Source: UBA1756 sp045130235 (GTDB lineage: Bacteria > Bacteroidota > Bacteroidia > Bacteroidales > WCHB1-69). Taken from it: a DNA stretch of 34,380 bases. The stretch is taken from contig JBGUPJ010000015.1 in assembly GCA_045130235.1 (NCBI GenBank), forward strand, positions 1 through 34,380. Direction: 5' to 3'. The notes under the pieces were generated by a model that saw only the letters and a list, made by a program, of their open reading frames with translations, ran no database searches and was not told where the DNA came from. A program made the position numbers and the translations under genes. Shown here one piece after another: positions 16,438-25,656 of this stretch (within the stretch, counting starts at the first letter, position 1; each line of letters opens with the position of its first letter).

Positions 16438-17322
16438 ATGAACCAAACCTCCTTCAACCGCACCCTCTGGCTGCTGAATACCATTTACCAGGCCGGTCCC
16501 GACGGACTGAGCTTCGAAGATATTGGCCAGCAATGGCTGAAAAGTGGCCTGTCGAAAGGCCAGAGCTACCCGCTGCGGTCGTTTCACAACCATAGGAAAG
16601 AAATCAGCGACACCTTCCACATCTCCATCCGCTGCCGGAAAAACAACAACCATTACTATATCAAACCCAACGGCAATGCCGACCAGCTGATGGTCAAGAT
16701 TTTAGGAGAGTTAAGCCTGCATCATGCGGTACAGACCACCCCACAGTCGCTCTTCTCCTTCTCCTCCACTACGGGCGGCGAAGGACACCTGTCTGCCGTC
16801 ACCTCCGCCATCCAAAACCAAAAGAAACTGAAAGTCGTTTTGGAAAGTGGAAACGAAAAGAAGGTTTACGAGGACTTCAAACCGTTGGGAATCAAGGAGT
16901 ATAGAAGTTGCTGGTACCTGCTGGGACAGACGGAAGACGCCGACTACGAATACCTCAACCTCGCCTTCACACAAGAGATTACCCCCTTAGAGGAAAGCCA
17001 GTTCGATGCGAAAGATGAGCCCATTCAGGAACTTTTAGTGGAGAATTACGGCGGCACGCTGGAAAACATCCCGACTGAGGAAATCACCTTCAAGACCTCG
17101 GCCGACACCGCCCGCCAACTCAGCCGTTTCCCCCTCCACCCCTCACAGCGCGTGCTGGAAGAGAAGCCCACGCACACCATCTTCTACCTCAACCTCAAGC
17201 CCACCACCGACTTCATCCGCGACCTGATGGCCTTCGGCAACACCATCGAAATCATCACACCCGAGGTGATCAAAGAAAAGCTGATCAACGAAGCCCGAAA
17301 AATCATCAAGAAAAACCAATAA
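16438..17322 (+). CDS. WYL-domain transcriptional regulator
   Basis: The product is 294 aa. The N-terminal winged helix (about 5-70: FNRTLWLLNTIYQAGPDGLSFEDI and SYPLRSFHNHRKEI) is typical of Bacteroidota WYL regulators. The WYL domain (about 125-205: AIQNQKKLKVVLES, DFKPLGIKEYRSCWYLLGQ) and the WCX-like C-terminal part (to the end) follow. WYL domains sense nucleic acids or nucleotides and often control defence or stress genes; the target here is unknown. It lies between an S9 peptidase and threonine synthase with gaps of 18 and 19 bp, so it is likely co-transcribed, with no evidence that it regulates them. It serves as the intact comparison for the broken WYL gene at 28977-29536. Confidence 0.88.
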   Translation: MNQTSFNRTLWLLNTIYQAGPDGLSFEDIGQQWLKSGLSKGQSYPLRSFHNHRKEISDTFHISIRCRKNNNHYYIKPNGNADQLMVKILGELSLHHAVQTTPQSLFSFSSTTGGEGHLSAVTSAIQNQKKLKVVLESGNEKKVYEDFKPLGIKEYRSCWYLLGQTEDADYEYLNLAFTQEITPLEESQFDAKDEPIQELLVENYGGTLENIPTEEITFKTSADTARQLSRFPLHPSQRVLEEKPTHTIFYLNLKPTTDFIRDLMAFGNTIEIITPEVIKEKLINEARKIIKKNQ

Positions 17323-17341
17323 CCGACAAAATAATATCAAT

Positions 17342-18562
17342 ATGAAATACGAATTAGTTTGCCAAAAATGCGGAGCGAAGATTTCTTCCTTCAAAGAATG
17401 GTTTGACCATGACCAAGTTTGTCCAAAATGCGGAAGTAATTATGTAGAAGCTCATTACAACGCAAATTACCATCAACTTTCTGAACTTTTTAAAGGACAT
17501 CCTGCCAGTTTTTGGCATTATTTCGACTTTTTGCCCTTGGAAGACAAGGCCAACATCATCACCTGTAATGAGGGAGCCATTCCGATTGAGGAGTGGAACT
17601 TTTTGGAGAGATATGCCCAAGAGAAATATGGTATCAACTGCAAGGTGATGGTATATCGGAACGACTTGAACGGGGGCACCAACACCTTCAAGGATGTGGC
17701 CGCCGCGATGGGGGCTGCCATCATGAAAGAAAATGGCATCAAGGAGTACTGTATCGCCTCGACGGGCAACACGGCGACCGCCTTCAGCAAATACCTGTCG
17801 TTGGCGGGCATCCGGCTGAATGTTTTTGTGCCGAACTGCGTGTGCGAGGACACGGTGGAGGAGATACGCTCATACGGCCAGAACTTAGTGATTTCGGAAG
17901 GTGACTACGGGGCGGCCAAGAAAGAGGCGGCTGATTACAAGAAGGCGCACGGGCTGCTCATCTCAGGCGGCAACATCGACCCCATCCGTGTGGAGGCCAA
18001 GAAGACGATGGTGTTTGAGTTCCTGCGGCAGATGGGAAAGATGCCCGATGTGTATGTGCAGGCCGTGAGTGGCGGCACGGGACCGATCGCAGTGGACAAG
18101 GGCGTGCGCGAAATCAAGGATGTGTTCCCCGATGCTCGTCTGCCCAGAATGATTTTGGTGCAGCAGGACACCTGCGACCCGATGGTACAAGGGTGGGAGA
18201 ATGCCGAAAAGGCCGGTTTTCCTGAAGGTTACGAGAAGAACTTCCCCTCCATCGCCAACCCGCAGACCAACGTGTCCATCCTTTCTACCGGCACGCCGGG
18301 CATGTTCCCCATTGTGGCACCCATCGTGCGCAAGAGCGGAGGTGGTTTCGTGAGAGTGAAAGAGGCTGAGCTGGTGGATTATGCGAAGATTGCGAAACGC
18401 GAGCGCAACGTGATGCTCGGTCCGGCTGCGGCAGTCTGTTTTGCCGGATTCTACCAGGCCTTGGCAGAGGGGAAGATCAAAGATGGCGAGACCGTGCTGA
18501 TCAACACCGGCGAGGGAGCGGCCCGTGCGAAGGACTTCGCGGCAGCCGTGGAGAAGGCGTAA
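17342..18562 (+). CDS. thrC: Threonine synthase-like PLP enzyme with N-terminal zinc ribbon
   Basis: The product is 406 aa. The zinc ribbon CxxC (C7, C10) and CxxC (C27, C30) opens the protein. The PLP fold-type II core has the Schiff-base lysine K117 in GGTNTFKDVAA, STGNTATAFSKY, SGGTGPIAVDKG and GEGAARAKD, consistent with threonine synthase, which makes threonine from O-phosphohomoserine. The Zn ribbon is found in a subset of threonine synthases. A different fold-type II lyase is possible, because T-N-T-F-K-D replaces the more usual S-F-K-D. It is the third gene of the S9 peptidase-WYL-thrC run. Confidence 0.85.
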   Translation: MKYELVCQKCGAKISSFKEWFDHDQVCPKCGSNYVEAHYNANYHQLSELFKGHPASFWHYFDFLPLEDKANIITCNEGAIPIEEWNFLERYAQEKYGINCKVMVYRNDLNGGTNTFKDVAAAMGAAIMKENGIKEYCIASTGNTATAFSKYLSLAGIRLNVFVPNCVCEDTVEEIRSYGQNLVISEGDYGAAKKEAADYKKAHGLLISGGNIDPIRVEAKKTMVFEFLRQMGKMPDVYVQAVSGGTGPIAVDKGVREIKDVFPDARLPRMILVQQDTCDPMVQGWENAEKAGFPEGYEKNFPSIANPQTNVSILSTGTPGMFPIVAPIVRKSGGGFVRVKEAELVDYAKIAKRERNVMLGPAAAVCFAGFYQALAEGKIKDGETVLINTGEGAARAKDFAAAVEKA

Positions 18563-18612
18563 AGAACAAACAATATTTCGATTATTTTGCGAGCACAAAA
18601 TCCCTGTAACAA

Positions 18613-19269
18613 ATGAAACATTTTCTGTTTAAACGTCTATGGAAAATGACAGGAATATTCTTCCTCGCTGCTCTTGCATTCAGTTGTGAAAAAGAACCCG
18701 TTGATCCTGTCACTCCAAAACCAGACCCTGTAGAAATTGATATTCCGGGAGCCGATAGCAATATTCTGATTATGAAAGTGGATTACCAAACCTTTCAATA
18801 TGAGGGATATACCACTGTGAATGTTGATAGTGTTAATAATTCCTCTGACACCATCCCCTTTTTGGCAACGTATTGTCCTCCTAGTGATTTTGGATATATC
18901 AAATTGTTTTATGAGAACCCCAGCCATCTCCTTTTTTATGGAGGTATTTTTTGGATGGGATGCGGGAATCTCCATTTCCCAACTTCCTTTATGACATTAC
19001 CTGCTCAAACCTCTGGGCTCCCCTACCCAGGAAACGACAAAATCTGCTTCATTGATTATTCTGGTGCACAACAATCGCTCCCATGGAATGATAATCTTGT
19101 AGATGAAACCATGATCGAAAACGTTTGGGGAACCATATCCAAGCAGCCTGAATTTCAGCATTATTATAGCAAGACCGACAAAAAAGTCGCAGTATTCTTG
19201 TACACGCCAAGTGTGGGAATTGGAAATCCCGCTGATTGGGATTTTATCATTTTTGTAGAGAAAAAATAA
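18613..19269 (+). CDS. Lipoprotein of unknown function
   Basis: The product is 218 aa. The hydrophobic leader ends in LAALAFSC, a lipobox with Cys near residue 25, followed by EKEPVDPVTPKPDPVEI, a proline-rich spacer typical of surface-exposed Bacteroidota lipoproteins. The rest is beta-rich with no motif I recognise. A later in-frame ATG (18643) gives a more standard lipoprotein leader and may be the true start. It follows thrC by 50 bp with a near-match TTATTTTG box upstream. Confidence 0.65.
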   Translation: MKHFLFKRLWKMTGIFFLAALAFSCEKEPVDPVTPKPDPVEIDIPGADSNILIMKVDYQTFQYEGYTTVNVDSVNNSSDTIPFLATYCPPSDFGYIKLFYENPSHLLFYGGIFWMGCGNLHFPTSFMTLPAQTSGLPYPGNDKICFIDYSGAQQSLPWNDNLVDETMIENVWGTISKQPEFQHYYSKTDKKVAVFLYTPSVGIGNPADWDFIIFVEKK

Positions 19270-19389
19270 CTGACAGCATATCCGGACACACGCGGTGCGC
19301 CCCTACGAAACCGACCTGAGCCGCCATAATATGACGGCCCCACATGCTTCATCTTTTCATCCTTTCATCTCTTCATCTAAATCTCTCAG

Positions 19390-20226
19390 TTACAGCCCAA
19401 TCACCATCTCTATCGGATAATGGTCGGAGATATAGGGCACGCCGTAGTTGCCGTCAAGCGTACGGAACTGCTTCACCTTCACATCACGGACAAAAAAGTG
19501 GTCAATCAGGGCACTTTTTTCCTTGCCGTAGGCATTGTACGTGTCCACGCGGCTGGTTTTCTTCGTCAGATCGCGGGCGGGTTTCAGGTTCACATCGTAA
19601 AAACTCTGGAAGATTGTATCCTCGATGGTAGAATTCATATCGCCGCCCACGATAACGGGGACATTATCAGATATTGAACTTTCTTTTAATGAACGAACAA
19701 TCAATTTCACCCCTTCGGAGCGGGCGGTTTGACCCACGTGGTCGAGGTGCGTGTTGAGGTATTGGAACTCTTTCCCGCTCTGTAGGTCACGGAAACAGGC
19801 GATGGTTACCGTGCGGTAGCAGGCAGCGTCCCAGCCTTTGGACGGCACGGCGGGCGTCTCGCTGAGCCAGCGCGTGCGATGGGAGAGCAGTTCGAGGCGG
19901 GTGGTGTCGTAGTAGATGGCCATGAACTCGCCGGCCTCGTTGCCGTCGTCGCGTCCCACCCCGATACGGCGGTAGCGCGTCAGGACAGTGTCGAGATACT
20001 GTAGCTGGTCGATCAGTGCCTCCTGCAGCCCGATAGCAGCGGGCTGTTCCTCCAAAATCATCTTCGCTACAGCGCCCTTACGGTTCGGCCAGCCGTTCTC
20101 GCCGTCGATGTTATTCCAGGAATTATAGCGAATATTGAACGAAATGATTTTCAAATCCTGTGCCTGCGATCCCCAACAAGAACCACATAAAATAAAGAAT
20201 AACAGTATTTTACACCAAAATTTCAT
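19390..20226 (-). CDS. Secreted endonuclease/exonuclease/phosphatase (EEP) family protein
   Basis: The product is 278 aa. Signal peptide about 1-22 (MKFWCKILLFFILCGSCWGSQA). EEP motifs appear in order: SFNIRYNSWNN, the metal-binding Glu in IGLQEA, YLNTHLDHVGQTAR, GGDMNST, then SALIDHFFVRD and ISDHYPIEM, with the catalytic His and Asp residues. EEP proteins act on phosphodiesters (DNA, RNA, inositol phosphates or sphingomyelin); the substrate here is unknown. The start at 20226 is chosen because the TATTTTTG promoter (20266-20273) makes the in-frame ATG at 20268 too far upstream. It is convergent with the lipoprotein gene. Confidence 0.85.
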   Translation of the reverse strand: MKFWCKILLFFILCGSCWGSQAQDLKIISFNIRYNSWNNIDGENGWPNRKGAVAKMILEEQPAAIGLQEALIDQLQYLDTVLTRYRRIGVGRDDGNEAGEFMAIYYDTTRLELLSHRTRWLSETPAVPSKGWDAACYRTVTIACFRDLQSGKEFQYLNTHLDHVGQTARSEGVKLIVRSLKESSISDNVPVIVGGDMNSTIEDTIFQSFYDVNLKPARDLTKKTSRVDTYNAYGKEKSALIDHFFVRDVKVKQFRTLDGNYGVPYISDHYPIEMVIGL

Positions 20227-20265
20227 ATTTAATAGGATTGATTCTGATCCAATTTTTATATGCTG

Positions 20266-20273
20266 CAAAAATA
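20266..20273 (-). promoter_or_regulatory. -7 promoter box (TATTTTTG) of the EEP gene
   Basis: The minus strand reads TATTTTTG, 39 nt before the ATG at 20226. It decides the start codon. Confidence 0.6.
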
Positions 20274-20411
20274 ATCAAAAACATGAAACGCACCTTTTCC
20301 AAATCGTGCAGCATCGCGCTGAAGGCAGCCCTCTACGCCCACAGTTATTATGATACTATAATTCAGGCACATATTTTTTCACAAATTTATTACTCATATT
20401 CAAAAAAAGTG

Positions 20412-20419
20412 TAATTTTG
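20412..20419 (+). promoter_or_regulatory. -7 promoter box (TAATTTTG) of the Fic gene
   Basis: TAATTTTG on the plus strand, 50 nt before the ATG at 20469. Confidence 0.55.
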
Positions 20420-20468
20420 TCGCCGAAATGGTGGCTGTTTGGCCACCTTTTAGAAAACATTTAAAGAT

Positions 20469-21545
20469 ATGCGATACCTAACATTAGAAAAAGCAATAGC
20501 AGCATGGCGGGAACTTTTGCCCTTGTCGGAAGACGACCAAAACAAATTGAGCCGTCGTTTTACTGTGGATTTCAATTACAACTCCAACCATATCGAAGGC
20601 AACACCCTGACATACGGACAAACGGAAATCTTGCTGCTTTTGGGCAAGGTGATTGGCGAAGCCAACGTGAAGGATGTGCAGGACATGACGGCGAGTAATG
20701 TTACGCTCAAAATGATGAAAAAGGAAGCTTTGGTGAAAGAAACTCCTCTTACACAGAACTTTATCCACACATTACATCGCACCCTGCTTCGCGAGGACTA
20801 CACCGTTTATCGCAACCTACCTGGTGGCATGCAGACCAGCTACACCATTCATGCCGGACAGTATAAAACCCGTCCCAACAGTGTGATTACTCGCTATGGC
20901 GACCGTTTCGAGTATGCCTCGCCGGAGGAGACTCCCGCCCTGATGACCGACCTCGTGGACTGGTATAATCAAGCAGAAGCGGAAGGCAAATTGTCGCCGG
21001 TGGAGCTGGCCACCCTGTTTCATTACCGCTATATCCGCATCCACCCCTTTGAGGATGGCAACGGACGTATTGCCCGACTACTGGTCAACTACATTCTTGC
21101 CAAGCACGACTACCCGATGATCGTGGTGCGCAGCCGACTTAAGTATGACTACTTGGAAGCATTGCATGAGGCCGATTTGACGGTAGGCTCATCCCCTCAT
21201 GAAGGAGCTCACGCCAGTCTGCAAAACATAAAACCTTTCTTACAGTATTTCAAAGGGTTAATAGCGAAAGAAATCTATACTGATGTTTGTTTTCTGACCG
21301 AACATCACCCATCATTATGGTGGTACGACGGCGAGCGCGTTGAATTTCGCTCACCTAATTATGGCGAACTTCTGAGAATGATGATGGCAGAGCCAGTGCT
21401 GACCCTTGCCGATATGCAAAACAGGATGGGCATCAATATGTCAGCCGTTAAAAAATTAGTCAATCATCTGCTTGAAAAACATTATATAGAACGCGGAACA
21501 GCTGAAGGCTCCTGGCGAGTATTCATCACACCATCCATGATGTAA
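20469..21545 (+). CDS. Fic domain protein (AMPylase-type), class II, with C-terminal winged helix
   Basis: The product is 358 aa. The Fic catalytic motif HPFEDGNGR is at 192-200 and continues IAR. An N-terminal inhibitory motif of the S/TxxxE(G/N) type, S39-N-H-I-E43-G44-N, is present, placing it in class II, where a helix in front blocks ATP binding. The C-terminal about 290-358 (LADMQNRMGINMSAVKKLVNHLLEKHYIERG) reads as a winged helix, common in bacterial Fic proteins. It would transfer AMP (or another nucleotide) to a target protein hydroxyl, or act as a deAMPylase; the target is unknown. It is 28 bp upstream of the CDF transporter. There is no antitoxin next to it; inhibition is built in. 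Confidence 0.9.
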   Translation: MRYLTLEKAIAAWRELLPLSEDDQNKLSRRFTVDFNYNSNHIEGNTLTYGQTEILLLLGKVIGEANVKDVQDMTASNVTLKMMKKEALVKETPLTQNFIHTLHRTLLREDYTVYRNLPGGMQTSYTIHAGQYKTRPNSVITRYGDRFEYASPEETPALMTDLVDWYNQAEAEGKLSPVELATLFHYRYIRIHPFEDGNGRIARLLVNYILAKHDYPMIVVRSRLKYDYLEALHEADLTVGSSPHEGAHASLQNIKPFLQYFKGLIAKEIYTDVCFLTEHHPSLWWYDGERVEFRSPNYGELLRMMMAEPVLTLADMQNRMGINMSAVKKLVNHLLEKHYIERGTAEGSWRVFITPSMM

Positions 21546-21573
21546 AAACAATTTTTTATTCAATAATACCAAT

Positions 21574-22677
21574 ATGGACCGTAGTTCCCAAATCATTCGC
21601 ACCAGTTGGATCGGCATCGCCGCCAACGTGCTTTTGGCGGCTTTCAAGGCCGGTGTCGGCATCCTGGCCAGTAGCGTAGCTATCGTGATGGATGCCGTCA
21701 ACAACCTCAGCGACGCGCTGTCGAGCGTCATCACCATCGTGGGCACCAAGCTCTCGCAACGCCCCGCCGACCGCAAACATCCTTTCGGCTTCGGACGAAT
21801 CGAGTATTTCAGCGCCATCATCATCGCCGTCATTGTGATGTCGGCGGGCATCACCTCGCTCATCGAGTCGGTGAAGAAGATCTTCAACCCCACAGAGCCG
21901 AGCTACACCACCGTGACGCTTGTGGTGATCATCGTGGCCATCGTGGTGAAACTGCTGCTGGGCCTGTACGTGAAAAAACAGGGAGAGCGGCTGCAGAGCG
22001 ATGCCCTGAAAGCGTCGGGCTCCGATGCTCTTTTCGACTCTATCATCACGCTGGCCACCCTCGTTTCCGCAGGCATCATGCTGCTGTGGAACGTCTCCAT
22101 TGACGGCTACCTCGGCGCACTGATTTCGATTGTCATCATCAAGGCCGGTATTGAGATGCTGGCCTCGCCCGTCAACGAGCTGCTGGGCACCAGCATTTCG
22201 GCCGAGCTCACCCACCAGATCAAGCAGGAGGTGATTGAGTTTGAGGGGGTACACGGCGTGTATGACCTCATCCTTCACAACTACGGTCCCGATGTGAAAA
22301 TCGGCTCATTGCACGTGAGTGTTGACGACACGATGAACGCCCACGACATTCACGGACTTACGCGCAAAATTTCCACGCAGATGTATCTGCGGCACGGCAT
22401 CATCATGACGGTCGGCATTTATGCCCAAGCCACTGGCACCGGCACCATGGCAGAGTTGCAAAGTGCCGTTATAAAGCGCCTCACCGAGCACCCAGAGATT
22501 GTGCAGGTGCATGGGTTCTACTATTTCGAGAAAGAGAACTTGGTCACCGTGGATGTGGTTCCCGACCTTTCCGTCCGCGACGAGCAGGCCTTCTGCCGCC
22601 AACTCATCGCCGAGCTACAGCCCCTGCTGCCCAACGTGCAGGTGGTGATCGTGGTGGACCATAACTATAGCGAATAA
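21574..22677 (+). CDS. Cation diffusion facilitator (CDF) metal/H+ antiporter
   Basis: The product is 367 aa. Six TM segments occupy about 10-205 with CDF motifs: MDAVNNLSDALSS (40-51) in TM2 and SGSDALFDSI in TM5, then the C-terminal cytoplasmic domain (about 210-365) with VHGVYDLILHNYGPDVKIGSLHVSVDD. It exports a divalent metal such as Zn, Mn or Fe in exchange for protons. In the TM2 site the usual first Asp/His is Asn (NxxxD) while TM5 keeps DxxxD; Asn at this place has been linked to Mn-type CDFs, so Mn is an inference. The C-terminal domain looks longer than usual, with a second betaalpha unit at about 310-365. Confidence 0.88.
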   Translation: MDRSSQIIRTSWIGIAANVLLAAFKAGVGILASSVAIVMDAVNNLSDALSSVITIVGTKLSQRPADRKHPFGFGRIEYFSAIIIAVIVMSAGITSLIESVKKIFNPTEPSYTTVTLVVIIVAIVVKLLLGLYVKKQGERLQSDALKASGSDALFDSIITLATLVSAGIMLLWNVSIDGYLGALISIVIIKAGIEMLASPVNELLGTSISAELTHQIKQEVIEFEGVHGVYDLILHNYGPDVKIGSLHVSVDDTMNAHDIHGLTRKISTQMYLRHGIIMTVGIYAQATGTGTMAELQSAVIKRLTEHPEIVQVHGFYYFEKENLVTVDVVPDLSVRDEQAFCRQLIAELQPLLPNVQVVIVVDHNYSE

Positions 22678-22724
22678 TCCACCCGCAGTTTTGTCATTGC
22701 AAAATCTTAAGAGACCAAACCACT

Positions 22725-23225
22725 ATGACCAATCAAACTCCCCATTTCACCATCCGCCCTGCGAAGCCCGAAGAGGCGGGCCTAGTCCTGGAATTCATCA
22801 AAAAGTTGGCCGTCTATGAGAAATGCGCCGACGAGGTGGTGGCCGATGAGGCCACCATCTATCATTCTCTGTTTGTGGAGCATTCCGCCGAGGTGGTCTT
22901 CGCCGAAGAGGACGGTGCGGTGGTCGGCTTCGCCCTCTTTTTTCACAACTTCTCCTCCTTCGTGGGGCGCAAGGGACTTTATCTCGAAGACCTTTTCATC
23001 CTGCCCGAAAAACGTGGCCGCGGCTACGGCAAAGCCCTGCTGAAATATCTGGCCAACCTCGCCGTGGAGCGCCATTGCGGCCGTATGGAGTGGATCTGCC
23101 TCGACTGGAACGAGCCCGCCCTGAAAGTCTATCGCAGCATCGGGGCCGTCCCGATGGACGAATGGACCGTGCAGCGGCTCGACGAGGAGGCGCTGAAACG
23201 GTTTGCGGGGGAAACCCACTTGTAG
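22725..23225 (+). CDS. GNAT-family N-acetyltransferase (SSAT-like)
   Basis: The product is 166 aa, the length of diamine/thialysine N-acetyltransferases. The acetyl-CoA motif Q/RxxGxG/A appears as R97-G-R-G-Y-G-K103, after YLEDLFILPEK. The tail WNEPALKVYRSIGA is the SSAT-type block with a Tyr near 139. It acetylates an amine, such as a polyamine or lysine derivative, with acetyl-CoA. It follows the CDF gene by 47 bp. Its ends (FTIRPAKPEEA and EEALKRFAGE) also appear in the broken paralogue at 26334-26405. Confidence 0.85.
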   Translation: MTNQTPHFTIRPAKPEEAGLVLEFIKKLAVYEKCADEVVADEATIYHSLFVEHSAEVVFAEEDGAVVGFALFFHNFSSFVGRKGLYLEDLFILPEKRGRGYGKALLKYLANLAVERHCGRMEWICLDWNEPALKVYRSIGAVPMDEWTVQRLDEEALKRFAGETHL

Positions 23226-23274
23226 TACAAACAGCGCGAAAGCTACCTGATTTGCCCAACGCCTTCGTTGTCAG

Positions 23275-25380
23275 CTATTCGTAATATTCAATCTTTCGCT
23301 CCGTAATTTTCGTTGGTATCATCGAATCATCGCTGGCGCCTTCATACTGCACACGTTTCACCCAATTGCCATGCGGGTCGTAGCTATATCGGTAGCGGAT
23401 AATCTTGTATGGTTTGTCTTTTGTTTCATAAACGACATGCTCCTCCAGATTGCCATACTCGTCATAGGTCCATTCTTCCAAAACAGCATTCCGTGTATAG
23501 GAGAAAGCGGCTTCGTTGACCAGGAATGTCCCTAACAAAGCTTCCTTTCTCACCATTCTGCCGGCGGAATCGTAGGTGGTTTGAATATGATGGTCAAAGG
23601 TGCGTTGCTTACCCCGTACATCATAATGCTTGTACTCAATCTCTCTTCCTTCGCTGTCGTATTGGTAATAATTGTCCCATCCGCTGGGTTTCCAGTCCCC
23701 GATGGAATAATCGCGGATCATATTATGTTGGTCGTCATATTCATACCCGCGACTTGCGCGAAAGCCTTTGCACTTACAGTTGTTATTGTCACCACGGTAA
23801 CCCCGACAGCGACCTTCGAAAATTACATTGTCCAAGCTGTCATACACATAATAATCCATCCATTGCACGGCTTTGCCATTGTTCATCTGATGTGCCACCC
23901 TATTGCCCCGTTCATCATAACAATAGGCGTCGATGACACCAACACTCTTTACACCATTCCTTCTTTCTTCCACTCGCACAGGCTTTCCATCGTCATTTAG
24001 TGTGATCAACGTCTCACTCAGAACATCATTGTCCCAATAATAGGTCTCCAAGTTTGTCAAGTGTCCGTTTGGGTCATATTCGAAAGTTTTTTTGCTACTA
24101 TGGTTTTCCTCAATGACTTGACTTAATTGACCAATGGAGTTAAAGATGTAATAAGCGATTGTGTCTGTAGCCTCATACTTGTCGTCGGTCAAAGTCCTGT
24201 CATCGTTGATATCGTAGTCTAAAATATCCTTTAGGGTGGTCTTGTTGATATGGCAAAGGGACAATTGCCCCGTTGGGGAAAACTTCCATGTTTGCTGGCG
24301 GACAGAAACCTTCTTTGAAGAATTGGCCTTTTTCAATAAAGAAACGGGCATTTCGGTTTGCACCACCGACTTGACCGTTCCGTTCAACAAGATGTTCAGA
24401 TGACCGTATTCGTATAAAGGAGAGATAATGAAATCATACCCAATATCATATTCCTTGTAAGGTTTTTTTGCCACGTACTCGGTTTTCTCCCGTGCTTCAA
24501 CTGCTTCTGCGGATATACCGACAGTATCGGGGATAAAATCCTCAATTGCCTTATAATGAGAATTTTGTCGAGTGTCGGTTTGATTGCCACCCTTGACAAT
24601 CTTCATTACGTCGTTGTGTAATTTTTCGTAGTCGATGTTTTCCTTGTAGGTGTAATCGTACATGGAGCTTCGCATTTCGCCGTTTTCCGTTGAGATATGT
24701 TTCTCCATGATGTAGTCGAAAGGCATATCTGTCCCGTGAAACATAATCAAATGCAGGCGGTAGAGCTGGTCTTTGTCGCTGCCGTCGGGATGGGTGCTAT
24801 AAACGTAATAGACCACCTTGGTGAAACTGGTGGAGAAACGATCTTTCGGCAACTTGTCGTACCATTCATATCCCCAGATATTTAGAGTATCGATCCTGAA
24901 AAAGTCAAAATTGTAATAGTGGCACAACTCTTCATCACAGGGTAATTTTCCCTTTTTGTGAGCTTTATAAAGTAGATCTCTGTACTTTTGAGCTTCATCG
25001 TATTGTCCCAGCCCAGTGTGATTGACGGTCATATTACGATAAATGAAATACAACAAATCTTGCCTTATGAATTTCTTATTCTGATTAATGAGGTGTTCCA
25101 GCTCTTTGTTGATGGACAGGCTATTGGAATAATCGCAGTTCATTCGCTGCCAGTACTCACACGACCAATTCACTGCTAACAACAAGCGTAAAACATCACT
25201 GTATTCAGCTGCATTGGTGGAGATTTGTTGGTATTTGTCAGTGGCAAAGTGGCGTGCCTGCTCATACTCGCCTGCCGCTATCAAACTATCTATAAATTGA
25301 AAATCAGCATCTGTTTGGGATAGGGCCGGCGGGGTGATAGCGAGTATGAGGATAAGAAACAATGGGAATAACTTTTTCAT
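23275..25380 (-). CDS. Secreted YD/RHS-like repeat protein of unknown function
   Basis: The product is 701 aa. Signal peptide about 1-21 (LFPLFLILILAITPPALSQ). Residues 25-420 have no clear domain; the segment at 110-150 has TPR-like helices (GLGQYDEAQKYRDLLYKAH). Residues about 430-690 hold imperfect YD repeats: FEYDPNGHLTNLE, YCYDERGNRVAHQ, YVYDSLDNVIFEG, YEYDDQHNMIRDY, YQYDSEGREIEY, TTYDSAGRMVRKE, WTYDEYGNLEEH, YSYDPHGNWVKR. This resembles the beta-helical RHS/YD family but is short and has no toxin tail visible, ending EYYE. Its role is unknown. It has its own TTG-N19-TAATTTTG promoter and is convergent with the GNAT gene. Confidence 0.75.
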   Translation of the reverse strand: MKKLFPLFLILILAITPPALSQTDADFQFIDSLIAAGEYEQARHFATDKYQQISTNAAEYSDVLRLLLAVNWSCEYWQRMNCDYSNSLSINKELEHLINQNKKFIRQDLLYFIYRNMTVNHTGLGQYDEAQKYRDLLYKAHKKGKLPCDEELCHYYNFDFFRIDTLNIWGYEWYDKLPKDRFSTSFTKVVYYVYSTHPDGSDKDQLYRLHLIMFHGTDMPFDYIMEKHISTENGEMRSSMYDYTYKENIDYEKLHNDVMKIVKGGNQTDTRQNSHYKAIEDFIPDTVGISAEAVEAREKTEYVAKKPYKEYDIGYDFIISPLYEYGHLNILLNGTVKSVVQTEMPVSLLKKANSSKKVSVRQQTWKFSPTGQLSLCHINKTTLKDILDYDINDDRTLTDDKYEATDTIAYYIFNSIGQLSQVIEENHSSKKTFEYDPNGHLTNLETYYWDNDVLSETLITLNDDGKPVRVEERRNGVKSVGVIDAYCYDERGNRVAHQMNNGKAVQWMDYYVYDSLDNVIFEGRCRGYRGDNNNCKCKGFRASRGYEYDDQHNMIRDYSIGDWKPSGWDNYYQYDSEGREIEYKHYDVRGKQRTFDHHIQTTYDSAGRMVRKEALLGTFLVNEAAFSYTRNAVLEEWTYDEYGNLEEHVVYETKDKPYKIIRYRYSYDPHGNWVKRVQYEGASDDSMIPTKITERKIEYYE

Positions 25381-25408
25381 ATTGATGGGATTGTGAATTT
25401 GAATGCTG

Positions 25409-25438
25409 CAAAATTACACATTATTTTCTCATTTCCAA
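25409..25438 (-). promoter_or_regulatory. Promoter TTG-N19-TAATTTTG of the YD-repeat gene
   Basis: On the minus strand TTG (25436-25438) and TAATTTTG (25409-25416) are spaced 19 bp, 28 nt before the ATG at 25380. Confidence 0.65.
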
Positions 25439-25593
25439 CAGATTAGCTATAATTTTTTTGAAAACATGGGGGGTAATATATTGGTATTCAATATGTTATA
25501 AAAAAACTATCTACACATCGTTGAGATGGTACATGCGCTGGAGCACGAGTTGTATTGACAAAAGAATAAAGTTTGGGATAAATGTATATGTAC

Positions 25594-25624
25594 TTTGCCA
25601 TGTAAAAGAAATAGTGTATTTTTG
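25594..25624 (+). promoter_or_regulatory. Promoter TTTG-N19-TATTTTTG
   Basis: TTTG at 25594-25597 and TATTTTTG at 25617-25624 match both halves of the Bacteroidota consensus at the best spacing, 32 nt before the ATG at 25657. Confidence 0.7.
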
Positions 25625-25656
25625 CAAGGTCATAATATTTTGATATAAAACTCAAT

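Noticed and set aside
15130..16653. A 507-aa open frame on the minus strand
   Set aside because: Antisense to the S9 peptidase, which has all catalytic motifs; no promoter or motif on the minus strand.
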